The position numbers and the translations under genes were made by a program. This document shows positions 9,304 through 20,016 of a DNA stretch of 64,000 bases, piece by piece. The notes under the pieces are model-generated. The model was not told where the DNA came from. It worked only from the letters and a program-made list of their open reading frames with translations, and made no database searches. Position 1 is the first letter of the stretch. The number at the start of each line of letters is the position of its first letter. The stretch is from Marivita sp. GX14005. Lineage in GTDB: Bacteria; Pseudomonadota; Alphaproteobacteria; Rhodobacterales; Rhodobacteraceae. The stretch lies in contig NZ_JAMCCQ010000001.1 of assembly GCF_023370775.1 (NCBI RefSeq), forward strand, positions 310,001 to 374,000, written 5' to 3'.

Positions 9304-10452
9304 ATGACGCGTACCCTACTTCTGATCCTGTGCCTCGGCATGTTGACAGCCTGCGACAGCGGCGGCGGCGACGTTCTGCAAACGCCCGACGAAGAAGAGA
9401 GCGAGAATGGCGGGCAGAACGGGAACCAGGGTGAAAATCCCGGCAGCGATGGCGACCCTATAGACAGCGACGGCCGCTTGCCTGCGCTGCCGCCGGGAAC
9501 AACATCGCCGGACCCGAACGCTGGTATCGTGCGGGTCGAACCGCGTGATGACGAGACCGGCGGAGGGTTCGCAACCGACATTCAATATCGCAACGATCAA
9601 GGTCAGGACGAATTCTACGTCGACAACATCGCTTTCGATGGGGACAACGTCTACACGAGGGGCGATCCGGTGACAGGCGTTGCCCAGCTCGGCCCGTACG
9701 GCGTTTACGAAGGCAAGGAGCAGGCGACCGATCCTGTAACCGGAACCACGCTCGATACCTTCACATACCGCGCACTTTATGGCCGCAGCACGACAGGCCA
9801 GACCGAATTCGCGATTGTGAGATCGGGTTCCTATATCGATTACGGGTTCGGCGGCTTCGTATATCAGCGCAACGATGTGGATGACGCTGGCAATCCCGTG
9901 CGTCTGGTCCTGCCGGATGAGGGAGATGCAAGATATTTGGGCGACTATGCCGGTATCCGGATCTTCGAGGGGCGCAGCGGGCTGGAATATGTCCAGGGCG
10001 ATGCCGAAATGTTCGTGGACTTCAAGGATTTCAACAATGGCAATCGCGGCGTGGCTCTCTATGTCAGGAACCGTCAGATTTTCGACAGCACCGGAAAAAA
10101 CGTAACACCCGAGTATCTGGCAAGCTTTGAAACCGACAGCGATGGCGGAACGTCCTCGCCCGGTATCGCAGCCGAAGTCAATGATCGCGGCGAGTTGGTT
10201 CTGCCGCCGTTGCGGCCTGTAATCTCTCCCAATATTGCGGATTCGAATGGTGAGATCGCCGGCGAATTGCGGGAGGTCGGTACGTTCGAAGATGGTGCGA
10301 CCTCGGTTACTGCGGAGGGGAACTATTACGCAATCGTTTCCGGCGAGGATGCCGGCGAAATCGTCGGTGTTCTGGTCATCGAGGGCGATGATCCCCGCAC
10401 CGACAACACCTCGTTCCAGGAAACCGGCGGATTTATCATCTACCGTCAATGA
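9304..10452 (+). CDS. Lipoprotein with TbpB-like barrel features; candidate SLAM substrate
   Basis: A 382-residue lipoprotein. [17 protein letters not shown] is a type II signal peptide with lipobox LTAC and lipidated Cys17, followed by Asp18 and a long acidic, Asn/Gly-rich linker (residues 18-70). The rest is beta-rich, with repeated Gly-aromatic strands ([14 protein letters not shown]). It ends in a TbpB-like sequence ([11 protein letters not shown] then [12 protein letters not shown]). Its stop codon overlaps the next ATG by 4 bases, and that gene encodes a SLAM-like outer-membrane protein, so I infer this lipoprotein is its surface-displayed client. Ligand unknown. Not strongly similar to a named protein I know. 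Confidence 0.8.
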   Translation: MTRTLLLILCLGMLTACDSGGGDVLQTPDEEESENGGQNGNQGENPGSDGDPIDSDGRLPALPPGTTSPDPNAGIVRVEPRDDETGGGFATDIQYRNDQGQDEFYVDNIAFDGDNVYTRGDPVTGVAQLGPYGVYEGKEQATDPVTGTTLDTFTYRALYGRSTTGQTEFAIVRSGSYIDYGFGGFVYQRNDVDDAGNPVRLVLPDEGDARYLGDYAGIRIFEGRSGLEYVQGDAEMFVDFKDFNNGNRGVALYVRNRQIFDSTGKNVTPEYLASFETDSDGGTSSPGIAAEVNDRGELVLPPLRPVISPNIADSNGEIAGELREVGTFEDGATSVTAEGNYYAIVSGEDAGEIVGVLVIEGDDPRTDNTSFQETGGFIIYRQ

Positions 10453-11813
10453 TGATCGCAAAATTTCTCAGGATCGCGATTTTTGCGGTTGCGCTGCTAT
10501 CCACAGGATATGCAACGGCTCAGGTCGTTTTGTCGCCGCAGGAAATGCGCGAACTCGCAGGTCAAGCGGTTCTGCAAGGCCGCCCGGAGTTGGCCTATGA
10601 CCTTTCCGGGGCGTTGATCTCGCGCGATTCCAACGATTTGAATGCCCAGTTGATACGGTCCAGATCGGCACGTGATCTGGGCTATACCGGAAAGGCAACG
10701 GCGCATGCGAAGGCGGCATGGGCCCTGTCACGAACCCCAAGTGAAAAGTACGCCTCCTCTCTCGCCATGGCCCAGGCGTTGTCCTCCGCCGGGCGGCGCA
10801 CATCGGCGCAGCTTTGGTTGCGGCGGGCGGTGCATCATGCGCCGAGCGATGCGCTCAAGGCGCGGGCGGCGCGGGATTTTCGGTATGTCCGGTCGCAAAA
10901 CCCTTGGTCCACCGCCTTTTCCTTCTCGGTCGCGCCGAGCTCGAACATCAACAACGGCAGCCGGAACGAAACCTCCGAGCTGTTTGGTCTGCCCTTCGAA
11001 TTCCAGCTGGAGGGCGAGGCGCGAGCGCTTTCCGGCGTCGAGGTTTCGACAGGGTTTCGCGCGCGCTACCGGCTGATGTCCACGCCCACCCGGCGCCGCG
11101 ATCTGTCGTTCCGCGTCTCGCACCGAACATACCAGCTATCGGACGATGCAAAGGACATCGCGCCGGATGTCGAAGGATCCGATTTCGCCACCAGCTCGGT
11201 CTTTGCCGGGATTTCCGAGAGCCATGCGTTGTCCGCCCTGCGCGCGCAGGCGCGCTGGGACCTTGGCATTGGCGGCGTCTGGTATGGGGGCGATCCGCTG
11301 TTTCATTATAACCGTGCGGGAATTGGCCTTACAAAACCCATCAGCAAAGATGCCAGGATCGATCTGGGCCTCACCCGCGAGGGCCAGATCGGACAGGGCA
11401 GGCGCGAGGATGCAACCATTTGGTCCGCGCGGCTGGGCTATGACCTGACGGCGCAAGGCGGCGACAGGTTCGCCATGTCGGTGGGGCTGACACGCTCTTC
11501 TAGCGATGGGGATTACCTCGATTATACGCAGCGCGATCTGTCCCTGCGCTACGCGCTGGCGCGCCCCATCGGACCTGCGCTGCTGGATTTCGGGGTGACA
11601 TTGTCGGACAAGAATCATGACCGGTCGGCCGTTTCCATGGATGGACGCGACGAGCGCAGCATCGAAGCCTCGATCACGGCCGCCTTTCCGGGTCTCGACG
11701 CCTACGGCTTCATCCCGACCGTCACCTTCAATGCCGAGCGCACGGATGCGAATATCGATCTTTACGAGACAGAGAATTACGGCATCCAGTTGGGCATCCG
11801 CTCCGTCTTCTGA
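10449..11813 (+). CDS. Surface lipoprotein assembly modifier (SLAM/DUF560-like) outer-membrane protein
   Basis: A 454-residue protein with a signal peptide (to about TGYATA/QVV), an alpha-helical tetratricopeptide-like region (roughly residues 30-150) and a C-terminal beta-barrel of about 290 residues starting PWSTAFSFSVAPSSNINNG and ending in an aromatic residue (GIRSVF). The SSNINN motif at the barrel start and the TPR-barrel order match SLAM proteins, which move lipoproteins across the outer membrane (type XI secretion). The first ATG overlaps the stop of the lipoprotein gene. Barrel strands are evident in the alternating hydrophobic pattern. No nearby TonB receptor is present. Confidence 0.8.
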   Translation: MMIAKFLRIAIFAVALLSTGYATAQVVLSPQEMRELAGQAVLQGRPELAYDLSGALISRDSNDLNAQLIRSRSARDLGYTGKATAHAKAAWALSRTPSEKYASSLAMAQALSSAGRRTSAQLWLRRAVHHAPSDALKARAARDFRYVRSQNPWSTAFSFSVAPSSNINNGSRNETSELFGLPFEFQLEGEARALSGVEVSTGFRARYRLMSTPTRRRDLSFRVSHRTYQLSDDAKDIAPDVEGSDFATSSVFAGISESHALSALRAQARWDLGIGGVWYGGDPLFHYNRAGIGLTKPISKDARIDLGLTREGQIGQGRREDATIWSARLGYDLTAQGGDRFAMSVGLTRSSSDGDYLDYTQRDLSLRYALARPIGPALLDFGVTLSDKNHDRSAVSMDGRDERSIEASITAAFPGLDAYGFIPTVTFNAERTDANIDLYETENYGIQLGIRSVF

Positions 11814-11877
11814 CGCTTCGGCTGGACACCGCGCCGAATTGTTCTAGCCTTGCGCGCGAAGAACAAGGAGGTGACAC

Positions 11878-12306
11878 ATGCCGCTGCGCTATTTGCACAC
11901 GATGGTCCGCGTCAAGGATCTGGACGCATCGATGAAATTCTACGAGCTGCTCGGCCTGAGGGAAACGCGCCGCACCGATAATGACAAGGGCCGCTTTTCG
12001 CTCATCTTTATGGCGCCGGAAGGACAGGAGGAGTGCCCGATCGAGCTGACCTATAACTGGGACGGCGATGAGGGGCTGCCTTCAGACAGCCGGCATTTCG
12101 GGCATCTGGCCTATGGCGTGGATGATATCTATGCAATGTGCCAGCACCTCATGGACAACGGCGTGACCATCAATCGCCCGCCGCATGACGGGCGGATGGC
12201 CTTTGTAAGGTCGCCCGACAATATCTCGATCGAGCTTCTCCAAAACGGTGATCCCCTGCCCCCTAAAGAGCCATGGACCTCGATGGGCAATACCGGCCAT
12301 TGGTAG
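11878..12306 (+). CDS. gloA: Lactoylglutathione lyase (glyoxalase I)
   Basis: A 142-residue glyoxalase I that converts the methylglyoxal-glutathione hemithioacetal to S-lactoylglutathione. LHTMVRVKDLDASMKFYELLGL, ELTYNWD, RHFGHLAYGVDDIYAMC and DNISIELLQ hold the four metal ligands (His, Glu, His, Glu). A perfect AAGGAGG ribosome-binding site at 11865-11871 is 6 bases from the ATG. It stands alone, convergent with ldtR. Confidence 0.95.
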   Translation: MPLRYLHTMVRVKDLDASMKFYELLGLRETRRTDNDKGRFSLIFMAPEGQEECPIELTYNWDGDEGLPSDSRHFGHLAYGVDDIYAMCQHLMDNGVTINRPPHDGRMAFVRSPDNISIELLQNGDPLPPKEPWTSMGNTGHW

Positions 12307-12318
12307 GCCAGCGCTGCA

Positions 12319-12816
12319 TCAATAGATATAGCGGATCTGATCCGTCCAGTAGCGTTCCATGCGGCGGAGCGTATCGCTCATATCCCCAAGCGTCATATCG
12401 TCGATCACGTTCTGATCGAGCAGGCCCGTCGCATGGCGCGCGAAAAGCGCGGAAATCAGATCGCGGATTTCCCGCCCCCGCGCCGTCAGCCGCACGCGCA
12501 CCGATCGCCTGTCGATCTCGCAACGCTGGTGATGCATGTAGCCCATCTCGACAAGCTTCTTGAGATTGTAGCTGACATTGCTGCCCTGGTAATACCCGCG
12601 CGTCTTCAACTCCCCTGCCGTGACCTCGTTATCGCCGATATTGAACAGCAAGAGCGCCTGAACGGCGTTGATCTCGATCACGCCGACGCGTTCGAATTCG
12701 TCCTTGATCACATCGAGCAGCAGCCGGTGCAATCGTTCGACAAGCGCGAGCGCCTCAAGATAGCCGTGCAAAACGCCCTTGGTCCGGGTGTGATCAACAG
12801 ATGTGTGAATGCTCAT
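12319..12816 (-). CDS. ldtR: MarR-family winged-helix regulator, LdtR-like
   Basis: A 165-residue regulator. The central segment (INAVQALLLFNIGDNEVTAGELKTRGYYQGSNVSYNLKKLVEMGY followed by an HHQRCEIDRRSVRVRLT wing) is nearly the same as the LdtR proteins of Liberibacter and rhizobia. In those organisms LdtR controls an L,D-transpeptidase and envelope stress genes. The DNA target here is not visible. It lies convergent to gloA with a 12-base gap. Confidence 0.85.
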   Translation of the reverse strand: MSIHTSVDHTRTKGVLHGYLEALALVERLHRLLLDVIKDEFERVGVIEINAVQALLLFNIGDNEVTAGELKTRGYYQGSNVSYNLKKLVEMGYMHHQRCEIDRRSVRVRLTARGREIRDLISALFARHATGLLDQNVIDDMTLGDMSDTLRRMERYWTDQIRYIY

Positions 12817-12897
12817 TCGTCTCTCCGCCTTACCTGTTGCGGAGGAGCATGCGTCATATTCCCGAATAATCGGTTAAGCCACGAAATTTTCCCGTGT

Positions 12898-13158
12898 CTA
12901 CCCCTGAAAGGCCACGTTCGAGATATCCTCGATAAGCGGGCGCAGCCTCTCGGGCGGCGTTTTCTGGCCACTGACCCACTGATAGAGATCCTGATCGTTC
13001 TCCGACAAAAGCGCGTCATAAGCGTCCAGATCGGACTGATCGAAACTGTCCAAGCGCCTCTCGGCATAGCGCGACAGGATGATATCCATCTCCTTGATGC
13101 CGCGCCGCATCGAACGCATTTTCAGCCTCTTGAGCCGATTTTCACGCGTCTCGTTCAT
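12898..13158 (-). CDS. sdhE: Succinate dehydrogenase flavinylation/assembly factor SdhE
   Basis: An 86-residue all-helical protein with the RGIKEMD motif (RRGIKEMDIILSRYAE) that defines SdhE/Sdh5/YgfY, and the DQDLYQWVSG end. It helps attach FAD covalently to SdhA. Its ATG overlaps the stop of the upstream XRE regulator gene by 4 bases (ATGA), so the two are co-translated. The sdh operon itself is not in the window. Confidence 0.94.
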   Translation of the reverse strand: MNETRENRLKRLKMRSMRRGIKEMDIILSRYAERRLDSFDQSDLDAYDALLSENDQDLYQWVSGQKTPPERLRPLIEDISNVAFQG

Positions 13159-13550
13159 GGCTCGGCCCTCGCCATCACGCGCAAACGCTTTTCCAGCCGA
13201 GCAAGCCGCTCCGCCTTCTTGTGAAGATCGGTCTTCAATTCGCGCAGTTCGAGAAGCACCTCGACGATATCTGCCGGCATATCGGTTTCTCCGGGGGAAT
13301 CGACCCCTTCGCCCTCACCGTTGATGAGCCACATCATCGACACATTCAGCAGCCCGGCCATCATCGAAAGACGGTTGGCGCGCGGCTCGGACAGGTCGTC
13401 CTCCCAGTTCCGCAGCGTCAGCTTCTTGACGCCGAGCCGCTTGGCAAGCGCCTCCTGCGTCATTCCCGAGGCCTCGCGCGCGGCGGTCAGACGGTCGCCG
13501 AATGTCGCGATTTCAGGGGCATACCAGTCCTGTTCGCTCTCAGTCATCAT
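13155..13550 (-). CDS. XRE-family helix-turn-helix regulator
   Basis: A protein of 130-131 residues. The N-terminal Cro/C1-type helix-turn-helix is FGDRLTAAREASGMTQEALAKRLGVKKLTLRNWEDD, followed by a helical C-terminal part (VLLELRELKTDLHKKAERLARLEKRL) that looks like a short coiled coil for dimerisation. Two adjacent ATGs exist; the second (13547) has the better spacing from an AGGAG site. It is coupled to sdhE downstream and divergent from the aminotransferase gene with 82 bases between them, where its operator may lie. Target genes unknown. Confidence 0.82.
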   Translation of the reverse strand: MMTESEQDWYAPEIATFGDRLTAAREASGMTQEALAKRLGVKKLTLRNWEDDLSEPRANRLSMMAGLLNVSMMWLINGEGEGVDSPGETDMPADIVEVLLELRELKTDLHKKAERLARLEKRLRVMARAEP

Positions 13551-13575
13551 GTCTCCTTTCGCGATCCCCGCTTGA

Positions 13576-15257
<1,682 letters not shown>

Positions 15258-15374
15258 AGGTCAGCGCAAGGAGCCAGACCCGGCCCTACGGCTGCGCGCC
15301 AAGGCGCTAGGCGCTTTCCCCGGCCTGCGCGCTCTGCCATAATGGCTGGCAAACCAACAATACAGAGCAGCGTG

Positions 15375-17333
15375 ATGGCCGAAGACCTCCTGACAGGGCA
15401 TGAACCGACCGATTATGACGCCTCTTCCATCGAGGTTCTGGAAGGGCTGGAGCCGGTCCGAAAACGGCCGGGCATGTATATCGGCGGCACCGATGAAAGG
15501 GCGCTCCATCATCTTGTCGCCGAGGTTCTCGACAACTCGATGGATGAGGCGGTCGCAGGGCATGCCAACCGGATCGAAGTGGAACTGCACGAGGATCACG
15601 CCATCACGATCCGCGACAACGGGCGCGGGATTCCGATCGATCCGCATCCGAAATTTCCCGGCAAATCCGCACTCGAGGTGATTCTCTGCACGTTGCACGC
15701 AGGGGGCAAATTCTCCGGCAAGGCCTATGAGACCTCGGGCGGGTTGCACGGCGTCGGTGCATCGGTCGTCAACGCGCTTTCGGATTCGATGGTCGTGCAG
15801 GTCGCGCGCAACCGCGAATTGTTCGAACAGCGTTTCTCGCGCGGCGTGCCGCTCGGCCCGGTCGAAAAGGTGGGCCAGGCGCCCAACCGTCGCGGCACCA
15901 CCGTGACGTTCCACGCCGATGAAGAGATTTTCGGCCATCACCGGTTCAAGCCCGCCCGGCTTCTGAAGATGGTGCGGTCGAAAGCCTATCTCTTCTCCGG
16001 CGTGGAGATTCGGTGGAAATCGGCGGTCGATGACGGCGAGACACCGCGGGAGGCGACCTTTCATTTTCCCGGCGGCCTGTCCGATTACCTGATCGAGACG
16101 CTGGGCAAGGCCTCGACCTATGCCGAGCGACCCTTCTCCGGCACCGTGGATTTCCGCGAGAAATTCGGAGCGTCGGGCAAGGTGGAATGGGCGATCAACT
16201 GGACGCCGTCGCGCGACGGGTTCATTCAGTCCTATTGCAACACCGTTCCCACGCCCGAAGGCGGCACCCATGAGGCGGGGTTCTGGGCGGCGATCCTCAA
16301 GGGCATCCGTGCTTACGGCGAGTTGTCGAATAACAAGAAGGCCGCGCAGATCAACCGCGATGATCTGATCACCGGAGGCTGCGCGCTGGTTTCCTGCTTC
16401 ATCCGCGAGCCGGAGTTCGTGGGCCAGACCAAAGACCGTCTGGCCACGACCGAAGCGCAGCGCATGGTCGAAGGCGCCGTGCGCGATCACTTCGACAACT
16501 GGCTGGCCGCCGATACCAAATCGGCGGGCGCGATCCTCGATTTCCTCGTTTTGCGTGCCGAAGAGCGGCTGCGGCGCCGTCAGGAAAAGGAAACGGCCCG
16601 GAAAAGCGCGACGAAAAAGCTGCGCCTTCCCGGCAAGCTGGTGGATTGCTCGGCAACCTCGCGCGAGGGAACGGAGCTTTTCATCGTCGAAGGCGACAGC
16701 GCCGGCGGATCGGCCAAGATGGCGCGGGACCGCAAAACGCAGGCGTTATTGCCGCTGAGGGGAAAAATTCTGAACGTTCTCGGGGCAGCCTCCTCCAAAC
16801 TGGGCACGAATGCGGAAATCAACGATCTGACCCAAGCACTGGGCGTCGGGCTCGGGACAAAGTTCAATGTGGACGATCTTCGTTACGACAAGGTTATCAT
16901 CATGACGGATGCCGACGTGGACGGCGCACATATTGCATCGCTTTTGATGACCTTTTTCTTCACTCAAATGCGCCCAATGATCGACGCGGGCCATCTCTAC
17001 CTCGCCTGCCCGCCGCTCTACCGGCTGACGCAGGGGGCCAAGCGGCTCTACGTGGCGGATGATGCCGAGAAGGATGAGATGATGGAAAAGGGTCTTGGCG
17101 GCAAGGGCAAGATCGACGTGCAACGCTTCAAGGGTCTGGGCGAGATGGACGCGAAGGATCTGAAGGAAACCACGATGGACCCGGCGTCGCGGAAACTGAT
17201 CCGGGTGACGATAGACGAGGATGAGCCGGGGGAAACCGGCGATCTGGTGGAGCAGCTGATGGGGAAAAAACCGGAGCTGCGGTTTCAGTATATTCAGGAG
17301 AATGCCCGGTTTGTTGAAGAACTGGATGTGTGA
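15375..17333 (+). CDS. parE: DNA topoisomerase IV subunit B ParE
   Basis: A 652-residue ATPase subunit of topoisomerase IV, which unlinks daughter chromosomes. GHKL ATPase motifs: EVLDNSMDEAVAGHA, DNGRGIP, GGLHGVGASVVNALS. The TOPRIM domain has EGDSAGGSAKMARDRKTQA and DADVDGAHI. The C-terminus carries the GLGEMDAKDLKETTMDP segment. PLRGKILNV follows the TOPRIM Glu motif as in GyrB/ParE. The start at 15375 (MAEDLLTG) matches other rhodobacterial ParE proteins; an ATG at 15342 lacks a ribosome-binding site. Confidence 0.96.
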   Translation: MAEDLLTGHEPTDYDASSIEVLEGLEPVRKRPGMYIGGTDERALHHLVAEVLDNSMDEAVAGHANRIEVELHEDHAITIRDNGRGIPIDPHPKFPGKSALEVILCTLHAGGKFSGKAYETSGGLHGVGASVVNALSDSMVVQVARNRELFEQRFSRGVPLGPVEKVGQAPNRRGTTVTFHADEEIFGHHRFKPARLLKMVRSKAYLFSGVEIRWKSAVDDGETPREATFHFPGGLSDYLIETLGKASTYAERPFSGTVDFREKFGASGKVEWAINWTPSRDGFIQSYCNTVPTPEGGTHEAGFWAAILKGIRAYGELSNNKKAAQINRDDLITGGCALVSCFIREPEFVGQTKDRLATTEAQRMVEGAVRDHFDNWLAADTKSAGAILDFLVLRAEERLRRRQEKETARKSATKKLRLPGKLVDCSATSREGTELFIVEGDSAGGSAKMARDRKTQALLPLRGKILNVLGAASSKLGTNAEINDLTQALGVGLGTKFNVDDLRYDKVIIMTDADVDGAHIASLLMTFFFTQMRPMIDAGHLYLACPPLYRLTQGAKRLYVADDAEKDEMMEKGLGGKGKIDVQRFKGLGEMDAKDLKETTMDPASRKLIRVTIDEDEPGETGDLVEQLMGKKPELRFQYIQENARFVEELDV

Positions 17334-17373
17334 AACGGAATGTTAACAATCTTCGCGGAAACTGAGCCGCGAC

Positions 17374-17841
17374 ATGGGAACCGTTCACTTCAAGATACCG
17401 GAAGAGATGCTTCGTGTCGGCGCGATGCTCGCTCGAGAGGACGATATCAGCCTCGGCCAACTCTTGCGTAACCTGCTGGCGAAGGAAATCTCGCGCCGAA
17501 AGAACGCGAGGCCGCCCAATCGGGCGGACGAGCTGCTCATCGCGCCCTTGCGAGCGCGCCTCGCACCTGAATTTGCCAATGCGACCGGCTGGGAAAGTCT
17601 GCGACATCGTTTGAAGGAATGTGGCTACGAATTGAGGCCGGCCGGCGGCGGCCTTGCGCTATTCACTTATCCTGAAGGAAGCAGAGTCTGCAAAGGATCC
17701 GAATTGGGCTTTTCTTACAGCAAGCTTGTTGAACGGTTCGAAGCGGGGTTTCCCGGGCATACTCATACATGGATCGCCGAGCGGTTTGCGCAGCGGCGCG
17801 AGCCAATGCGGGCACCCGACCCGCGGTTCTTTGACTCATAA
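17374..17841 (+). CDS. Hypothetical protein with relaxase-tail-like C-terminus
   Basis: A 155-residue protein, not recognised by name. The N-terminus (MGTVHFKIPEEMLRVGAMLA and LGQLLRNLLAKEISRRKN) resembles a ribbon-helix-helix DNA-binding domain. The C-terminal half (WESLRHRLKECGYELRPAGGGLALF, then SELGFSYSKLVERFEAGFPGH) resembles the short domain that often follows relaxase/MobA domains. No relaxase is present nearby. It lies 40 bases after parE. Function unknown; a domesticated mobilisation-associated DNA-binding protein is one reading. Confidence 0.65.
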   Translation: MGTVHFKIPEEMLRVGAMLAREDDISLGQLLRNLLAKEISRRKNARPPNRADELLIAPLRARLAPEFANATGWESLRHRLKECGYELRPAGGGLALFTYPEGSRVCKGSELGFSYSKLVERFEAGFPGHTHTWIAERFAQRREPMRAPDPRFFDS

Positions 17842-17842
17842 G

Positions 17843-17865
17843 ATCCTCGGGTCGCGCCCGAGGAT
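17843..17865. terminator. Perfect 9-bp hairpin after the 155-residue gene
   Basis: ATCCTCGGG (17843-17851) pairs with CCCGAGGAT (17857-17865) around a 5-base loop, directly behind the stop codon of the upstream gene. No strong T-run follows on either strand, so it may act as a Rho-assisted terminator or mRNA 3'-end protector. Confidence 0.5.
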
Positions 17866-17947
17866 GACAAACTCTCGCGAAAACGCGTCATCGACGCGCT
17901 CGATCCGGCGGCCTCTGCACCCAAGGAATTCTTGCGCCTCGCGGATA

Positions 17948-17973
17948 TGCGGGCCGCGACCGCGCGGCCCGCA
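17948..17973. terminator. Bidirectional terminator-like GC hairpin
   Basis: TGCGGGCCGCG (17948-17958) pairs perfectly with CGCGGCCCGCA (17963-17973) around a 4-base loop. It lies between a plus-strand gene and the 3' end of the minus-strand nucleotidase gene, whose stop codon is at 17980. Position and stability suggest it ends transcription from both sides; the T-rich stretch is only modest. Confidence 0.55.
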
Positions 17974-17979
17974 CTTCGT

Positions 17980-19539
17980 TCATTCCTGAACCGTGATCCG
18001 ACCGTCGGTATAAGGCTGATAAGGGCTGTTCTCGGCGAGATATTCTGCCGTCACATCCGCCAGATCGGGGCCGAAATCATAGGCGTTCTGAGCCTCGACG
18101 AACATCTTGTAGCCGTCGCCGCCGTTGCGCACGTAATTGTTCGAAACCGCGCCGTAGATCTTGTCCATCTCCACGGGCTCGCCGCCGACCATCACCTCGG
18201 ATACGCGGCTACCGGGTTCGGCATTTGGATCGACGGTGAAGCTCATGCCCGCGACCTGCGGGAAACGGCCCGCGACCTCCTCGATCTGGCTCACGCCGTT
18301 TTCCAATGCCTCCACCAGTGTCTCGCCGGTGATCTGGAACGTCGACAGCGTGTTGTTGAAGGGCAGAACGGTCAGAACCTCGCCCATCGTCACCTCGCCG
18401 GAATCGATCGACGCCCGCAGCCCGCCGCTGTTGACGATGGCGATGTCGATGCCCTGATCCTTCACCCGTTCGAGCGAGGCGTCGGCCACCAGATTGCCCA
18501 TTGGGCATTCCTGCACGCGGCAAACCTCTCGATTGCCCTCGATGGCTTGCTCCGTGCTGGCGACGACCTTGTTGCGGATCTCGTCGAGCGGTTTGGCCGC
18601 TTCGGAAATCCGTTCCTTGGTGACATCGTCCTCGGTGACCGAATGATCCATGATGATCGGCGCGCCGACCGCTTCGATGATCTTTCCCTCATCGTCGAAA
18701 GTGACGTTTAATTCGCCAAGGAACTTGCCATAGGCATAGGCCTGCACGATCGCGGTATCGCCCACCATCGTGGGATAGACACCGGCCGCGCGGTCCATAT
18801 CGCCCAGCAGCGTGTTGGAATGGCCGCCGACGATCACGTCGATTCCCGTGGTGCGTTCGGCGATATCCATATCCACCCCGTAGCCCGAATGGGACAGCAC
18901 GATGATCTTGTCGATTCCCTCTTCGGTCAGCCGGTCGACCTCTGCCTGGACCGCCTCGACCGGATCGGTGAAAATCACGTTCGGGCCCGGGCTGGCAAGC
19001 TCGTCCGTATCGCGCGGCGTCAGCCCGACGAGGCCGAGCTTTTCACCGCCGCGTTCGATCACCACCGATTTCTGGATCGCGTCCGCGAGTTGCGGCTCCT
19101 GCGAGACATCGGCATTCGACATCAGCACCGGAAACTCAACCGTGTCGACGAAGGCGCGCAAGACTTCGGGTCCGTCGTCGAACTCATGGTTGCCGACGGT
19201 CATTGCGTCATAGCCCATCTTGTTCGTCATCTCGGCGGCCAGCTTGCCCTTGTATTGCGTATAAAAGAGCGTGCCCTGGAACTGATCGCCGCCATCGACG
19301 AGGATATGGTTGTTGCTGCGCTGACGAGCATCGTTGATCGCCGTGACAAGCCGTGCCGATCCGCCGAAACATTCGCCCGCCTCGTTATCTTCGGCGGAGC
19401 AGCCGGAATCGTATTTGCTGATCGGCTCGAAACGGGCGTGGAAATCGTTCGTGTGCAGGATGGTCAGGGAATACTCCGCCTGTGCCACACCCGCCGAAAG
19501 CGCCAGCGCCGCTGCGCTGGTGAGTAGTCGATACGTCAT
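17980..19539 (-). CDS. Periplasmic 5'-nucleotidase / bifunctional metallophosphatase
   Basis: A 519-residue UshA-type enzyme. The signal peptide is MTYRLLTSAAALALSAGVAQA. The N-terminal calcineurin-like metallophosphoesterase domain has ILHTNDFHARFEP, DGGDQFQG, VGNHEFDDG and the late LSHSGYGVD...VGGHSN motifs that bind two metals. The C-terminal 5'-nucleotidase substrate domain has VNSGGLRASIDSG, TVLPFNNTLSTFQITG and NNYVRNGGDGY. It releases phosphate from extracellular nucleotides in the periplasm. Cys residues in the segment DSGCSAEDNEAGECFGG may form a disulfide. Confidence 0.93.
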   Translation of the reverse strand: MTYRLLTSAAALALSAGVAQAEYSLTILHTNDFHARFEPISKYDSGCSAEDNEAGECFGGSARLVTAINDARQRSNNHILVDGGDQFQGTLFYTQYKGKLAAEMTNKMGYDAMTVGNHEFDDGPEVLRAFVDTVEFPVLMSNADVSQEPQLADAIQKSVVIERGGEKLGLVGLTPRDTDELASPGPNVIFTDPVEAVQAEVDRLTEEGIDKIIVLSHSGYGVDMDIAERTTGIDVIVGGHSNTLLGDMDRAAGVYPTMVGDTAIVQAYAYGKFLGELNVTFDDEGKIIEAVGAPIIMDHSVTEDDVTKERISEAAKPLDEIRNKVVASTEQAIEGNREVCRVQECPMGNLVADASLERVKDQGIDIAIVNSGGLRASIDSGEVTMGEVLTVLPFNNTLSTFQITGETLVEALENGVSQIEEVAGRFPQVAGMSFTVDPNAEPGSRVSEVMVGGEPVEMDKIYGAVSNNYVRNGGDGYKMFVEAQNAYDFGPDLADVTAEYLAENSPYQPYTDGRITVQE

Positions 19540-19680
19540 CTCAATCCTCTCTGTTGTCTTGTTCTGAAACGATGGTGCAACGCGCCGGGGGCGGAGTCAA
19601 AAGCGAAGCGTATGGAAGATGGAGGAAAACGGCACCGGCGAATGCTTGACCTTGCTGCCCCCAGACGGCACATCGCGACC

Positions 19681-20016
19681 ATGATCTACAAGATTCTCCG
19701 ATCCGGCGAGTGGGACGCGCTGCAAAGCCGCGGTGTCATCGAGGGCGCGCCTGTGGATGTGGCCGACGGCTTTGTGCATTTCTCGACAGCCGCGCAGGTG
19801 CCCGAGACCGCTGCCCGGCATTTCGCCGGCGAAGACGGGCTTATGCTGCTGGCCTTCGATGAAAAGGCGATCACCGGCGATCTGCGGTGGGAGCCGTCGC
19901 GCGGCGGCGCGCTTTTCCCACATCTCCACGCGCCCCTGCGCCATTCCGATCTTGTTTGGGCCAAACCCCTGCCCCTCGGCCCGGACGGCCATGTTTTTCC
20001 GGACGATCTGGCATGA
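19681..20016 (+). CDS. DUF952 family protein
   Basis: A 111-residue protein with the DUF952 pattern: a short N-terminal strand-helix ([18 protein letters not shown]), [52 protein letters not shown] and a conserved final [12 protein letters not shown]. No enzyme activity is established for this family, though it resembles glutathione/ADP-ribosyl-type small folds. The start at 19681 is the family start. Its stop overlaps the pyrD ATG by 4 bases. Confidence 0.88.
   Translation: MIYKILRSGEWDALQSRGVIEGAPVDVADGFVHFSTAAQVPETAARHFAGEDGLMLLAFDEKAITGDLRWEPSRGGALFPHLHAPLRHSDLVWAKPLPLGPDGHVFPDDLA

Noticed and set aside
15342-15374. Longer parE start
   Set aside because: No ribosome-binding site and the extra residues (MAGKPTIQSSV) do not belong to the ParE N-terminus.
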